DNA from: an uncultured Selenomonadaceae bacterium
GTDB lineage: Bacteria > Bacillota > Negativicutes > Selenomonadales > Selenomonadaceae
Direction: 5' to 3'
Length of the DNA stretch: 14,588 nucleotides
Assembly: GCA_910579115.1 (NCBI GenBank)
Contig: CAJTSO010000001.1
Location: forward strand, 1 to 14,588
The notes beneath the pieces were generated by a model, which searched no databases, was not told the origin of the DNA, and was given only the letters and a program-made list of their open reading frames with translations. Shown piece by piece: positions 5,850-13,910 of this stretch (position 1 is the first letter of the stretch; each line of letters begins with the position of its first letter). A program made the translations under genes and the position numbers.

Positions 5850-7610
5850 ATGAAGCAGACTTCAGTAATATATGAAAATGATGCCTCTCTTTTGCAACAG
5901 CTGGAGAAGGTACAGTCCCTTTGGGAAAAATGCGGCCGCAACACCTGTATCTGCAAAATATTGTCAGTTCAGGCTGACTCCGCTTTCTTACAGCATATCA
6001 GTCAGCTGCTGGATGAAGCACTGCCCGAAGTTCAATATTACGGCTGTACCTGTAACGGCGTTATCGACAACGGTAAATTCCACCAAAAACCTATGCTGAG
6101 CTTTACGATCTATGAAGACCCCGCCTCACGGGCAGAGATCCTTCAGTTTGATGATTTTGAAGGAGATTCTCTCGGCATTGCGGCCCGCCTTGTTGCCTAC
6201 TGTCACGCTAACCCCTGGCTGGGCTCACTGGAGATCATAACCAGCACCCTCCAGCGCACCGACCTGGGTGAATTCTGCCGGGCGCTGGAGGTTTTGGATC
6301 CGGCCATTGCTATTTTCGGCGGCGTTGCCTGTACTCATGACATTGCAAAGATCGAGTCCCTTTCTTTCTCAAAGGGCCACAGCCCCTTTGGCAATACCCT
6401 GCTGGCCGTAGCAAGAGGCGGCCCAAATCTTTACACCACCACCGCAAAGGTGTACGGCTGGATTCCCATGGGGCGTGAATTTACCGTTACAAAATGCCAT
6501 GACGGCATCCTCTACGAACTTGACCATGAGCCAGCCTTTAACATCTACCGCAAATATCTGAATATTGAGCCGGATGAAAACCTGTTCACCAATGTCATTG
6601 AATTTCCCCTCTACTTGCAACGCCGCGGGCAGACTGTCATGCTCTGCTCCTTCGATGTAAACAGCGACTCCTCCCTGAATATCAAGGCCGATATTCCCGA
6701 GGGCACCAGCATCCGCCTGTCCTACGGCGACCCGACCACAATCTTTAACGAAGCCTATGATGCTGCCGTAGACATTGCTCCCTTCACCCCCCAATATATT
6801 GACATCTTTTCCTGCGGCGCCCGCCGGACCTTTTTGGGGGACAAAATGCTCAGCTATGAATCTTCTCCCTTCAGTGCCACAGCCCCCACCACCGGCCTGT
6901 ACAGTCACGGTGAAATCATCCGCACGGGCCGTACATTGCTGAATTATAACGAGCTGATGGTCATTGCCGCCTTCCGGGAAGGGCCGGCAGGCGAGCCTGT
7001 TGAAACAAAGCCGGATGCGGAAGCTTTCATTGATCGCCGAAACTACAGCCTGCGCCTGAGCCACTTCATCAGGGTCGCCTCCCAGGAGCTTGAGGAATCT
7101 GTCAGGCAGCTTCGCCAAATGGCCATCACCGATGGCCTGACCAAGCTGTACAACCGAAAGGAGATCCAGCGACGCATAGAGGCTGCTTTGGACCGAAGCG
7201 CAAATAGTCACGGCAGCAATTCCTTCTCTCTCGTCATGGCCGATATCGACAACTTCAAAACCATCAATGATACATACGGTCACAATACCGGCGACTCCGT
7301 ACTGCTGAAGCTAAGCGATATCCTCAGGGAGGCTGTGGGGCTGTGTGACGGTGCTTCCTGCGGCCGCTGGGGCGGAGAAGAATTTATGCTGCTGCTTCCC
7401 CGAGCCGACCAGGAACGGGGCCAGGAGGTGGCCGAGAAGATACGGGCCTCCTTTGAACAGACAAAGCTTCCGGACGGCACACGCAATACTATCAGCCTGG
7501 GCGTTACCGAATTTAAGAACAGCGACACCTTTACCAGCATCATTTCCCGGGTAGACAAAGCCCTGTACATTGCAAAGAACGCCGGAAAGAACCGGGTCTG
7601 CTTGTTGTGA
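5850..7610 (+). CDS. FIST sensor domain - GGDEF diguanylate cyclase
   Basis: A 586-residue soluble signalling protein. The N-terminal two thirds (about 35-375) match the FIST_N and FIST_C sensory domains: YYGCTCNGVIDNGKF (63-77), AIFGGVACTHD (154-164) and PFGNTLLAVARGG (179-191), then YLNIEPDENLFTNVIEFPLYLQR and CSFDVNSDSSLNIKADIPEGTSIRLSYGDP, SCGARRTFLGDK and GLYSHGEI. A helical linker at about 400-425 leads to a GGDEF domain (about 426-586) with DGLTKLYNR, DIDNFKTINDTYGHNTGD and the active-site RWGGEEF (GGEEF at 508-512). The active site is intact, so it should make cyclic di-GMP from GTP. The usual inhibitory RxxD upstream of GGEEF is absent (Cys and Ala at those positions), implying no classic product inhibition. 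There are no membrane segments, so sensing is cytoplasmic; FIST ligands are thought to be small molecules, perhaps amino acids. It is monocistronic and convergent with the RND operon. Confidence 0.94.
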   Translation: MKQTSVIYENDASLLQQLEKVQSLWEKCGRNTCICKILSVQADSAFLQHISQLLDEALPEVQYYGCTCNGVIDNGKFHQKPMLSFTIYEDPASRAEILQFDDFEGDSLGIAARLVAYCHANPWLGSLEIITSTLQRTDLGEFCRALEVLDPAIAIFGGVACTHDIAKIESLSFSKGHSPFGNTLLAVARGGPNLYTTTAKVYGWIPMGREFTVTKCHDGILYELDHEPAFNIYRKYLNIEPDENLFTNVIEFPLYLQRRGQTVMLCSFDVNSDSSLNIKADIPEGTSIRLSYGDPTTIFNEAYDAAVDIAPFTPQYIDIFSCGARRTFLGDKMLSYESSPFSATAPTTGLYSHGEIIRTGRTLLNYNELMVIAAFREGPAGEPVETKPDAEAFIDRRNYSLRLSHFIRVASQELEESVRQLRQMAITDGLTKLYNRKEIQRRIEAALDRSANSHGSNSFSLVMADIDNFKTINDTYGHNTGDSVLLKLSDILREAVGLCDGASCGRWGGEEFMLLLPRADQERGQEVAEKIRASFEQTKLPDGTRNTISLGVTEFKNSDTFTSIISRVDKALYIAKNAGKNRVCLL

Positions 7611-7624
7611 GGAAGAACAGGCAG

Positions 7625-7702
7625 ATAAGCGGCCACCACAAGCCAGGCTCCCCTGTAGGGGAGGCTTTGGATTGTGGCTCCAATTTAGAGAAGCCTGCTT
7701 AT
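7625..7702. repeat. Nested inverted repeats between convergent genes
   Basis: Concentric palindromes fill the gap after the FIST-GGDEF stop codon. ATAAGC (7625-7630) matches GCTTAT (7697-7702), CCACAA (7636-7641) matches TTGTGG (7672-7677), and the centre is CTCCCC-TGTA-GGGGAG (7648-7663). The arrangement resembles a REP/BIME-like intergenic repeat or a structured 3' UTR. Copy number in the genome is unknown. Confidence 0.5.
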
Positions 7703-7762
7703 GTAAATAAAGATAGCCGTATCCGTTTTCCCGGATACGGCTATCTTTATTTACAAATTTTT
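7702..7762 (+). terminator. Very long perfect hairpin, terminator between convergent genes
   Basis: Positions 7702-7725 are perfectly complementary to 7732-7755: a 24-bp stem with the 6-nt loop TTTTCC. The top of the stem is GC-richer and the base AT-rich. TTTTT (7758-7762) follows on the plus strand, as expected for a terminator of the FIST-GGDEF gene. On the minus strand the U-richer descending arm could also end the RND operon, whose stop codon is at 7765-7767, so it is probably bidirectional. Confidence 0.85.
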
Positions 7763-7764
7763 CT

Positions 7765-10700
7765 CTACGAAACCGGAGCAGCTCCACTAGCGATTTTTTC
7801 CCGCAGGCTCCCGATCCCTTTTTTGATCAGCGACCACCAGGTTTTTGGCGGATTGTTCTCAAAGAAGATAAAGATGATGGGAACGACCACCAGGGTAAAG
7901 ACGGTAGAGGTCAGGAGGCCGCCGATGATTACCCAGGCCATGGAGGAACGGGTCTCCGCTCCCTCCGTCATGGCGAAGGCGGTAGGCACCATGCCGATCA
8001 TCATGGTAATGGTGGTCATGAATATGGGCTTCAGTCTGACCCGGCCCGCCTCAATGATGGCATCATAGGCGCTTTTTCCTTCCTCCTCCATCAGGGTGAT
8101 GGTGTAGTCCAACAGCAATGTGCCATTCTTGGCCACGATACCGTCCATAACCAGAATACCGATAAGGGAATAGAGATTGACGGTATTGTGAGTAAGGAAA
8201 AGCAGCAGAATGGAGCCGATTATACCCAGGGGCAGGGAGAACATTCGGATGAAGGGAGTGACCAGGGATTCATACAGCACCGCCAACAGCATATAGATGA
8301 GGACGAGAGCCAGCAGGAGAGCGGTCAAAAGCTCCCGGAAGGTATCGTTCATCTGGTCTGCCGCTCCGCGGAAGCGGTAGCCTATTCCCTCCCCCAACTT
8401 TATCCTCTCTATGGCGTTTTTTGTATCCTGAACCACGTCGTTCAGGGGGCGGCCCACCAGATTACAACCGATGATGATGGAACGCTGCTTGTCCACCCGC
8501 CGGATCATAACCGGGCCGGTGCCATTGGCAATCTGGGCCACATCGCTCAAAAAGACAATTTTTCCATCGGCATTGATGGGAATATTGGCAATATCATTCA
8601 TGCCGTAGCCGTCAGAATCGCTGAACCGTACCTCTATGGCCGTATCCTGACCGTCATTTAACGGGTCGTTTGCCAAATCTCCTGCCTCACGGCCGGAGAT
8701 AGAAGATTCCACCGCATTTTGAATGTCCTTCAGAGTTACTCCAAAGAGCTTCATTTTTTCCCGATCTGCCGTTATCTGAAGCTCCGGGACACCTTCGATG
8801 TAGGAGGAGTTCACATCGGTTGTGCCCGGCACCTCCTCCTTCAAAATCCTCATTACCTCATCGGAAGCCCGGATGAGTTTTTCAAAATCGTTGCCCCGCA
8901 GCTCCATCTGCATCATGCCACCGACGGAGCCGACGCCGCCGCCGCTGCTGACACCGGATATGGAGGACTGGTCCTCCATAACCCGGATAGTGGCGTAAGG
9001 TATTTTCTGGGCGTAAGCCCGAAGCCCGTTTGTCACCTGCCAAATGGAATGATCCCGGTCGGCTCTCTTGTACAGCTGGACTCTCATCCGCCCTTCGTAA
9101 GAATTTCGCCCGCCGGCATTGGAGAGATAATACTCCACATCAGGAATATCCTTGATATAATCCTCCAGTTTCTTCATTACCTTATCAGTCTCTTCCGCCG
9201 TGGAAGAGACCGGCAGCTGGACAATGACCTGAAATCCTCCCTCATCGGTCTGGGGCATATACTCCGAGCCCACCAGCCGCAGGGGGATAAAGGCGATGGA
9301 TACGATGAACAGAGCCAGGCTCGGCCAAAGGATTTTCGCCGGGTTGGCCAAACTGTAGCGGACGATCCCATCGTAGGTTTCCACCGCCCAGTTTTCAATG
9401 GCGTCCATCCTGTCCCAAAGCTTCCGCCGGGCCACATGGTACCCGTTCTTGAAGAACTGGGAGGCCAGCATGGGCGTCAGGGTAAAGGAAATAAACAGGG
9501 AAAACATCCCCGCAAAAACGATGGTGAGGCCGAACTGACGGAAGAACTGGCCCGTCATGGAATTCATGAAGGCGATGGGCATAAATACCGCCGCATCGCA
9601 AAGAGTGATGGCGATAGCCGCCATGCCGATCTCGTTTCGGCCGTTTTCCGCCGCCTCGTCCGGCTTCTCCCCCATTTCCAAATGGCGGATTATATTTTCC
9701 AGAACGACGATGGAGTCGTCCACGAGAATGCCGATGCAGAGGGTCATCCCCATCAGGGACATCATGTTGAAGGTAAATCCCGCCATGTACATGACCAGAA
9801 AGGTGGAAATCAGCGAGGTGGGAATGGCAATCATGACCGCCGCCGTGGACTGCCAGCCCCGCAGGAACACAAAGAGGGTAAGCCCCGTAGTGATAAGCCC
9901 TTCCACGAGGGTACCGATGGTGCTGTGCAGGGATCGGTTTATGTAATCGGCATCGTTTCTGATGATAGTAAAATTATAGTCCTTGTACTCCTGGCGGAGT
10001 TTTTCTACCTGCTTGACAATATTGTCCGCCGTCACCACGATGTTGGCGTCGCTGTTCTTGTATATGCGGAGGGAAACTGCATCCTGTCCGTTGAAGCGGG
10101 CATAGCGGGAAGCTCTTGCTTCCTTTTCCGCCGCTTTCGCAAAGGCGGTAAAGGGTATCCTGATCCCCTCGCTGTTCTTTACGACAATGTCCTCAATATC
10201 CCTTGCCTTCAGGTACTGGGCAATGACCCGGACATCCGCCTGCTTCGTATCCGTATAGATACTGCCTGCGGGCAGCAGCTGGTTTTCATTCCTCAGGGCA
10301 GTGACGATATCGGCCATAGTAATTTTGTAGGCGGCCATTTTGTCCTTGTCCACGTCAATGGCGATTTCCCTGTCCCGGCCGCCGTACAGCTCGATCTCCG
10401 ATACGCCGGAGGCCTGCTGGATAACGTCCTGAAAAGTATTGTCCGTCTTGGAGTATATATCCGCCAGGGGCCGGTCAGAGGTAATCGCCAGCTCCACGAT
10501 GGGCGTGGCATTCATGTCACGCTTGATGACCACCGGTTCCTCTACTTCATCCGGCAGCTGTCCCCTTATGGCATTTACTTTTTTCGTGGCGTCGATGGCG
10601 GCGAAGTCCGCATTGGCGTAAAATTCCAGCTCCAGCATGATACGGGCCCGTTCATAGCTGGCCATGGAGGTCATCTTTTTGACATCCGACACCGCCGACA

Positions 10701-10911
10701 GAGCATCCTCCACCGGCTTGATCACCTGCTGCTCGATAGACTCCGCATTTGCGCCGGGATACTCTATCGTAACCGACACGAAGGGAGTATTCAGAGCCGG
10801 CAGCAGCTCCACCCCAATGAGGTAATAGCTGTAGAGACCCAAGACAACGAAAAAGGAAACGATCATGGATATGCCGATGGGTCTCTTAATGGAATAGCGG
10901 GTCAGGTTCAT
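7765..10911 (-). CDS. RND multidrug efflux transporter (HAE1/AcrB family)
   Basis: Inner-membrane proton-driven efflux pump, 1048 residues, the full AcrB-like length. It starts MNLTRYSIKRPIGISMIVSFFVVLGLYSYY (TM1), followed by the porter domain with VELLPALNTPFVSVTIEYPGA. TM4 has the proton-relay pair Asp398/Asp399 in GILVDDSIVVLENI, and TM10 has the matching lysine, Lys928, in DGIVAKNGTLLLDY. The second half repeats the fold (FIPLRLVGSEYMPQTDEGGF at about 541-560; TM8-12 at about 860-1016). A glycine-rich stretch, SSGGGVGSVGG (655-665), sits in the porter region, as in several relatives. All energy-coupling residues are present. Its ATG overlaps the MFP stop as ATGA, so the two are translationally coupled. 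No outer membrane channel gene is present in the operon, so it must use a TolC-like protein encoded elsewhere. Substrates are unknown; antibiotics, bile salts or organic acids are possible. Confidence 0.96.
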   Translation of the reverse strand: MNLTRYSIKRPIGISMIVSFFVVLGLYSYYLIGVELLPALNTPFVSVTIEYPGANAESIEQQVIKPVEDALSAVSDVKKMTSMASYERARIMLELEFYANADFAAIDATKKVNAIRGQLPDEVEEPVVIKRDMNATPIVELAITSDRPLADIYSKTDNTFQDVIQQASGVSEIELYGGRDREIAIDVDKDKMAAYKITMADIVTALRNENQLLPAGSIYTDTKQADVRVIAQYLKARDIEDIVVKNSEGIRIPFTAFAKAAEKEARASRYARFNGQDAVSLRIYKNSDANIVVTADNIVKQVEKLRQEYKDYNFTIIRNDADYINRSLHSTIGTLVEGLITTGLTLFVFLRGWQSTAAVMIAIPTSLISTFLVMYMAGFTFNMMSLMGMTLCIGILVDDSIVVLENIIRHLEMGEKPDEAAENGRNEIGMAAIAITLCDAAVFMPIAFMNSMTGQFFRQFGLTIVFAGMFSLFISFTLTPMLASQFFKNGYHVARRKLWDRMDAIENWAVETYDGIVRYSLANPAKILWPSLALFIVSIAFIPLRLVGSEYMPQTDEGGFQVIVQLPVSSTAEETDKVMKKLEDYIKDIPDVEYYLSNAGGRNSYEGRMRVQLYKRADRDHSIWQVTNGLRAYAQKIPYATIRVMEDQSSISGVSSGGGVGSVGGMMQMELRGNDFEKLIRASDEVMRILKEEVPGTTDVNSSYIEGVPELQITADREKMKLFGVTLKDIQNAVESSISGREAGDLANDPLNDGQDTAIEVRFSDSDGYGMNDIANIPINADGKIVFLSDVAQIANGTGPVMIRRVDKQRSIIIGCNLVGRPLNDVVQDTKNAIERIKLGEGIGYRFRGAADQMNDTFRELLTALLLALVLIYMLLAVLYESLVTPFIRMFSLPLGIIGSILLLFLTHNTVNLYSLIGILVMDGIVAKNGTLLLDYTITLMEEEGKSAYDAIIEAGRVRLKPIFMTTITMMIGMVPTAFAMTEGAETRSSMAWVIIGGLLTSTVFTLVVVPIIFIFFENNPPKTWWSLIKKGIGSLREKIASGAAPVS

Positions 10912-12248
10912 GGTTTCTTCCCCTGCTCTCCGTGGCTGGGGTCGTAATAGTCCTCATCCACTCTGATTTTTACCCCGTCGGACAATTTGTCCTGATTGTT
11001 GACCGCCACTGTTTCCCCTTCGTTGACGCCCTCGAGAATTTCTTCCATCTGGTCATTTATCAGACCTACCCGGACACTGCGCCGCTCTACCGACAGATCC
11101 TCATGAACCACGAAGAGACTGGTCTTGCCGTTTCGCCTTACCACTGCTTCCTTGGGAACGAAAATCGCATTTTTCCGCTGGACGATATTTGCGTAGGCCC
11201 GGGCAAAAAGACCGGCCCGCAGCTTCGCCTTTTCCCAGCCCTCTCCTCTGTCCAGTTCTATCCGCGCCATGTAGGTACGGGAACCTTCCTCCATAGCGGG
11301 GCTGACAAAAATCAGCCTTCCCGGCAGGGTAATCCCTTTGGATTCGATATTCACATCCAGTTTGTCTCCCGGCTCCAAAACGGCAGCATCCACTTCGGAC
11401 AGGGAGCAATCCACATACATATGACTGTTATCTACCAAGGTAAACGCCTTTTGGCTGGCCTTAGCCATGCCCCCTACCTCCGCCTTGCGGTAGGAGATGA
11501 CCCCATCCCGGGGGGCCCGCATGATCAAATCGTCCCGCTGCTTCTTCAGGACATCGGTACCGTAAGCCTCCTTCAAGGCTGCCTGACGCTTTGCCTCGAT
11601 GGCGGCAGAAGCAGCTCCCACAGCTGTCTGATTGGCCAACAGCTCAAAGGCTGCCTTGCTCACCAGATATTTCTGTTTCAGGAGATCCAGCTGATCCTGA
11701 GAAATCGCCCCGATTTCGTAAAGGTGCTTGTTTCGCTCATAGCGGCCGGACTCCACCTTAAAATCAGCTTCCGCCTGAATATAATTGGCATTGTAAGCCG
11801 CCTCTGTCTCAATGACATCCGCCTCTGCCTGGCGGGTGGAGGCAGTGTTCTGCTTGATGGAAATATCAAGGGACTCCGTATCCTGAACCATGAGAATATC
11901 GCCTTTTTTGACAACGCTGCCAAAGTCTACTCTTACTTCGCTGATACGGCCATCGTATTTGGGGATCAAATCAATGCTGGCATCGGCTACAGTCTGTCCG
12001 GCCAGGGTTACCCGACGGTTCATGTCCCGGCGATCAGCCTTGTAAACCGCTACAAGAGGGGCGCCGCCCTGCTGCCTTGGCCGGGCGCCCTTATCGGTCT
12101 TGATACCAAACCACACGTACATTATTACGCAGCACAGCAGACAGCCCAAACCCGCCACAATGCACTTTTTCCGGCGGTCCAGCCCGCTGTACTTCTTCTT
12201 TAGTCCATCAAGTCTTGCCCGTACCTTATCCTTATGCCCCTGGAACAT
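10908..12248 (-). CDS. RND efflux membrane fusion protein (periplasmic adaptor)
   Basis: Periplasmic adaptor that links the RND pump to an outer membrane channel, 446 residues. ATG 12248 has GAGG 8 nt upstream. A basic cytoplasmic N-terminus of about 28 residues precedes a single signal-anchor helix (about 29-48, CIVAGLGCLLCCVIMYVWFG). The cysteines there do not form a proper lipobox, so it is probably an uncleaved anchor, not a lipoprotein. The biotinyl-lipoyl halves are at about 93-122 (IDLIPKYDGRISEVRVDFGSVVKKGDIL) and 242-272 (IMRAPRDGVISYRKAEVGGMAKASQKAFTLVD), flanking a helical hairpin at about 130-235. The beta-barrel follows (LEPGDKLDVNIESKG, LRAGLFARAYA, NAIFVPKEAVV), then the membrane-proximal domain with VRVGLINDQMEEILEGVNEGETV. 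It is the first gene of the two-gene operon. Confidence 0.94.
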   Translation of the reverse strand: MFQGHKDKVRARLDGLKKKYSGLDRRKKCIVAGLGCLLCCVIMYVWFGIKTDKGARPRQQGGAPLVAVYKADRRDMNRRVTLAGQTVADASIDLIPKYDGRISEVRVDFGSVVKKGDILMVQDTESLDISIKQNTASTRQAEADVIETEAAYNANYIQAEADFKVESGRYERNKHLYEIGAISQDQLDLLKQKYLVSKAAFELLANQTAVGAASAAIEAKRQAALKEAYGTDVLKKQRDDLIMRAPRDGVISYRKAEVGGMAKASQKAFTLVDNSHMYVDCSLSEVDAAVLEPGDKLDVNIESKGITLPGRLIFVSPAMEEGSRTYMARIELDRGEGWEKAKLRAGLFARAYANIVQRKNAIFVPKEAVVRRNGKTSLFVVHEDLSVERRSVRVGLINDQMEEILEGVNEGETVAVNNQDKLSDGVKIRVDEDYYDPSHGEQGKKP

Positions 12249-12305
12249 TATACCGACCTCTTAATAAATATCCCTCAAAACTTTAGCTACGCTAATCTAA
12301 CCGCA

Positions 12306-12334
12306 ATTATAGGAGATAAAAATTAGAATTTCAT
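12306..12334 (-). promoter_or_regulatory. Promoter of the MFP-RND efflux operon
   Basis: Minus-strand ATGAAA (12329-12334), a 17-bp spacer and perfect TATAAT (12306-12311) lie about 58 bp upstream of the MFP start. The -35 matches 4 of 6 positions. No regulator gene adjoins the operon. The whole gap to glpK (12249-12395) holds only this promoter and weak palindromes; no convincing terminator for glpK is seen, so some read-through from glpK is possible. Confidence 0.6.
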
Positions 12335-12395
12335 TAAATGCGGAACAAAAATTTCCGGTGCTTTCAATAAATTACGGGTAAAACGCCGCTTGCGG

Positions 12396-13898
12396 TCAAT
12401 CTCCATCGACCCAGCACATGGAATGCTTTACCGCCTTTTTCCAGCCCTTATAGAGCCCGGCTGCCTCCTCCGACGGCATCGCCGCCTCAAATCGGGTATC
12501 CAGCCGCCACTGCTTCTTCAGCTCCTCCTTATCGTTCCAGACGCCGACGGCCAGACCGGCCAGATAAGCGGCGCCGAGGGCCGTCGTCTCAATAATCTGG
12601 GGGCGGTCAACGGGAACCCCCAGTAAATCTGCCTGGAACTGCATCAGTAGGTTGTTGGCGGCGGCTCCCCCATCTACCTTCAAGGACTTCAAATTGATGT
12701 TTGAATCAGCCTCCATGGCCTTCAGAACATCCATTGTCTGATAGCCCATCGATTCCAGCGCCGCCCGGACAACGTGGGCCTTGGTGGTGCCGCGGGTGAT
12801 ACCGATAAGCATACCCCGGGCATTCGTATCCCAATAGGGGGCCCCCAGGCCCACAAAGGCCGGTACGAGGTACACGCCTCCGTTGTCCTTTACGTGCTTG
12901 GCCACCCATTCAGCATCGGGAGCGGCATCAATCAGCTCAAGGCCGTCCCGTAGCCACTGGATCGCCGAACCAGCCACGAATATGGAGCCCTCCAGCGCGT
13001 ATTCCACCTTGCCGTCGACACCCCAGGCAATGGTAGTGACCAGGCCGTTTTGAGAGTCAACAATATCCTTTCCCGTATTCATGAGCATAAAGCAGCCGGT
13101 ACCGTAAGTATTCTTCGCATCCCCCGGGTTAAAGCAGTTCTGACCGAAAAGGGCCGCCTGCTGGTCCCCGGCGGCACCGGCAATCTTTACGGAACCGCCC
13201 AGAAGAGCCGGAATCGTCTGCCCGTAAACCTCACTGGACTGTCTGACCTCCGGCAGCATGGAAGCCGGAACGGTAAGGTATTCCAGGAGCTTTTCGTCCC
13301 ATTTCAGCTCCCTGATATTGTACATCAGGGTCCGGGAAGCATTGGAGTAATCAGTAACGTGAACGGCGCCGCCGGTAAGCTTATAGATGAGCCAGGTATC
13401 GATGGTCCCAAAGAGCAGCTCCCCCTTCTCCGCTTTCTCCCTGGCTCCTTTAACATTGTCAAGGATCCACTTCACCTTCGTGCCGGAGAAATAGGCATCG
13501 ATGACCAAGCCGGTTTTATCATGAAATTCCTCGCTTAGCCCTTTCGCCTTCAGCTCATCACAGATACCGGCCGTCTGCCTGGACTGCCACACGATAGCAT
13601 TGTAAACCGGCCGTCCCGTAGCCTTTTCCCAAACGACGGCAGTTTCCCGCTGGTTGGTAATGCCGATGGCCGCGAGCTGGGCGGGTCCGAGGCCCGACTG
13701 CCCCAAGGCTTCCTTCATAACGGTGCTCATAGTGCCCCAAATTTCCTCGGCATCATGCTCTACCCAGCCCGGTTCCGGGAAAATCTGGGTAAACTCCCGC
13801 TGGGCCACGCTGACAATCTGCGACTCATCATCAAAAATAATGGCCCGGCTGCTGGTGGTTCCCGCGTCCAGCGCCATTACATACTTTTTTTCTGCCAT
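12396..13898 (-). CDS. glpK: Glycerol kinase
   Basis: FGGY-family kinase that phosphorylates glycerol with ATP to glycerol 3-phosphate in the cytoplasm, 500 residues, the standard length. It begins MALDAGTTSSRAIIFDDE (phosphate-binding loop 1). It has the glycerol-contacting NQRET (Arg84, Glu85), Trp104, DAYFSGTK (134-141) and the catalytic Asp245 in AGDQQAALFGQ. NTYGTGCFMLMNTG (263-276), EGSIFVAGSAIQWLRDGL (303-320) and LKVDGGAAANNLLMQFQAD (406-424) complete the ATP site. The loop before AGDQQ reads SSEVYGQTIPALLGGSVKIAG; the histidine that HPr phosphorylates in many Firmicute enzymes is missing, as is the GGKGG-type loop of the E. coli fructose-bisphosphate site. ATG 13898 has AGGAG 8 nt upstream that begins in the scpB stop codon; the gap to scpB is 12 nt, so the two are co-transcribed. 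No glpF or glpD gene adjoins it. Confidence 0.97.
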   Translation of the reverse strand: MAEKKYVMALDAGTTSSRAIIFDDESQIVSVAQREFTQIFPEPGWVEHDAEEIWGTMSTVMKEALGQSGLGPAQLAAIGITNQRETAVVWEKATGRPVYNAIVWQSRQTAGICDELKAKGLSEEFHDKTGLVIDAYFSGTKVKWILDNVKGAREKAEKGELLFGTIDTWLIYKLTGGAVHVTDYSNASRTLMYNIRELKWDEKLLEYLTVPASMLPEVRQSSEVYGQTIPALLGGSVKIAGAAGDQQAALFGQNCFNPGDAKNTYGTGCFMLMNTGKDIVDSQNGLVTTIAWGVDGKVEYALEGSIFVAGSAIQWLRDGLELIDAAPDAEWVAKHVKDNGGVYLVPAFVGLGAPYWDTNARGMLIGITRGTTKAHVVRAALESMGYQTMDVLKAMEADSNINLKSLKVDGGAAANNLLMQFQADLLGVPVDRPQIIETTALGAAYLAGLAVGVWNDKEELKKQWRLDTRFEAAMPSEEAAGLYKGWKKAVKHSMCWVDGD

Positions 13899-13910
13899 GA
13901 TATTATCTCC

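Noticed and set aside
6369..7283. Minus-strand open frame inside the FIST-GGDEF gene
   Set aside because: It is antisense to conserved FIST and GGDEF motifs and has no supporting start or domain.
7607..8068. Plus-strand open frame crossing the long hairpin and the end of the RND gene
   Set aside because: It runs through a palindromic terminator and then antisense to RND, so it is not a plausible gene.
8719..10947. Long plus-strand open frame (over 700 codons) antisense to the RND transporter
   Set aside because: It mirrors the codon pattern of the RND gene, its translation is rich in His/Arg/Gly/Gln without any domain, and it has no ribosome binding site. The opposite strand encodes a full AcrB-type protein.
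10932..12203. Plus-strand open frame antisense to the membrane fusion protein
   Set aside because: Shadow of a clearly recognisable adaptor gene; no domain and no start signals.
12335..12395. Terminator downstream of glpK
   Set aside because: Only a 4-bp CCGC/GCGG stem with TTTT, and a 5-bp CGGAA/TTCCG stem, are present; both are too weak to call.
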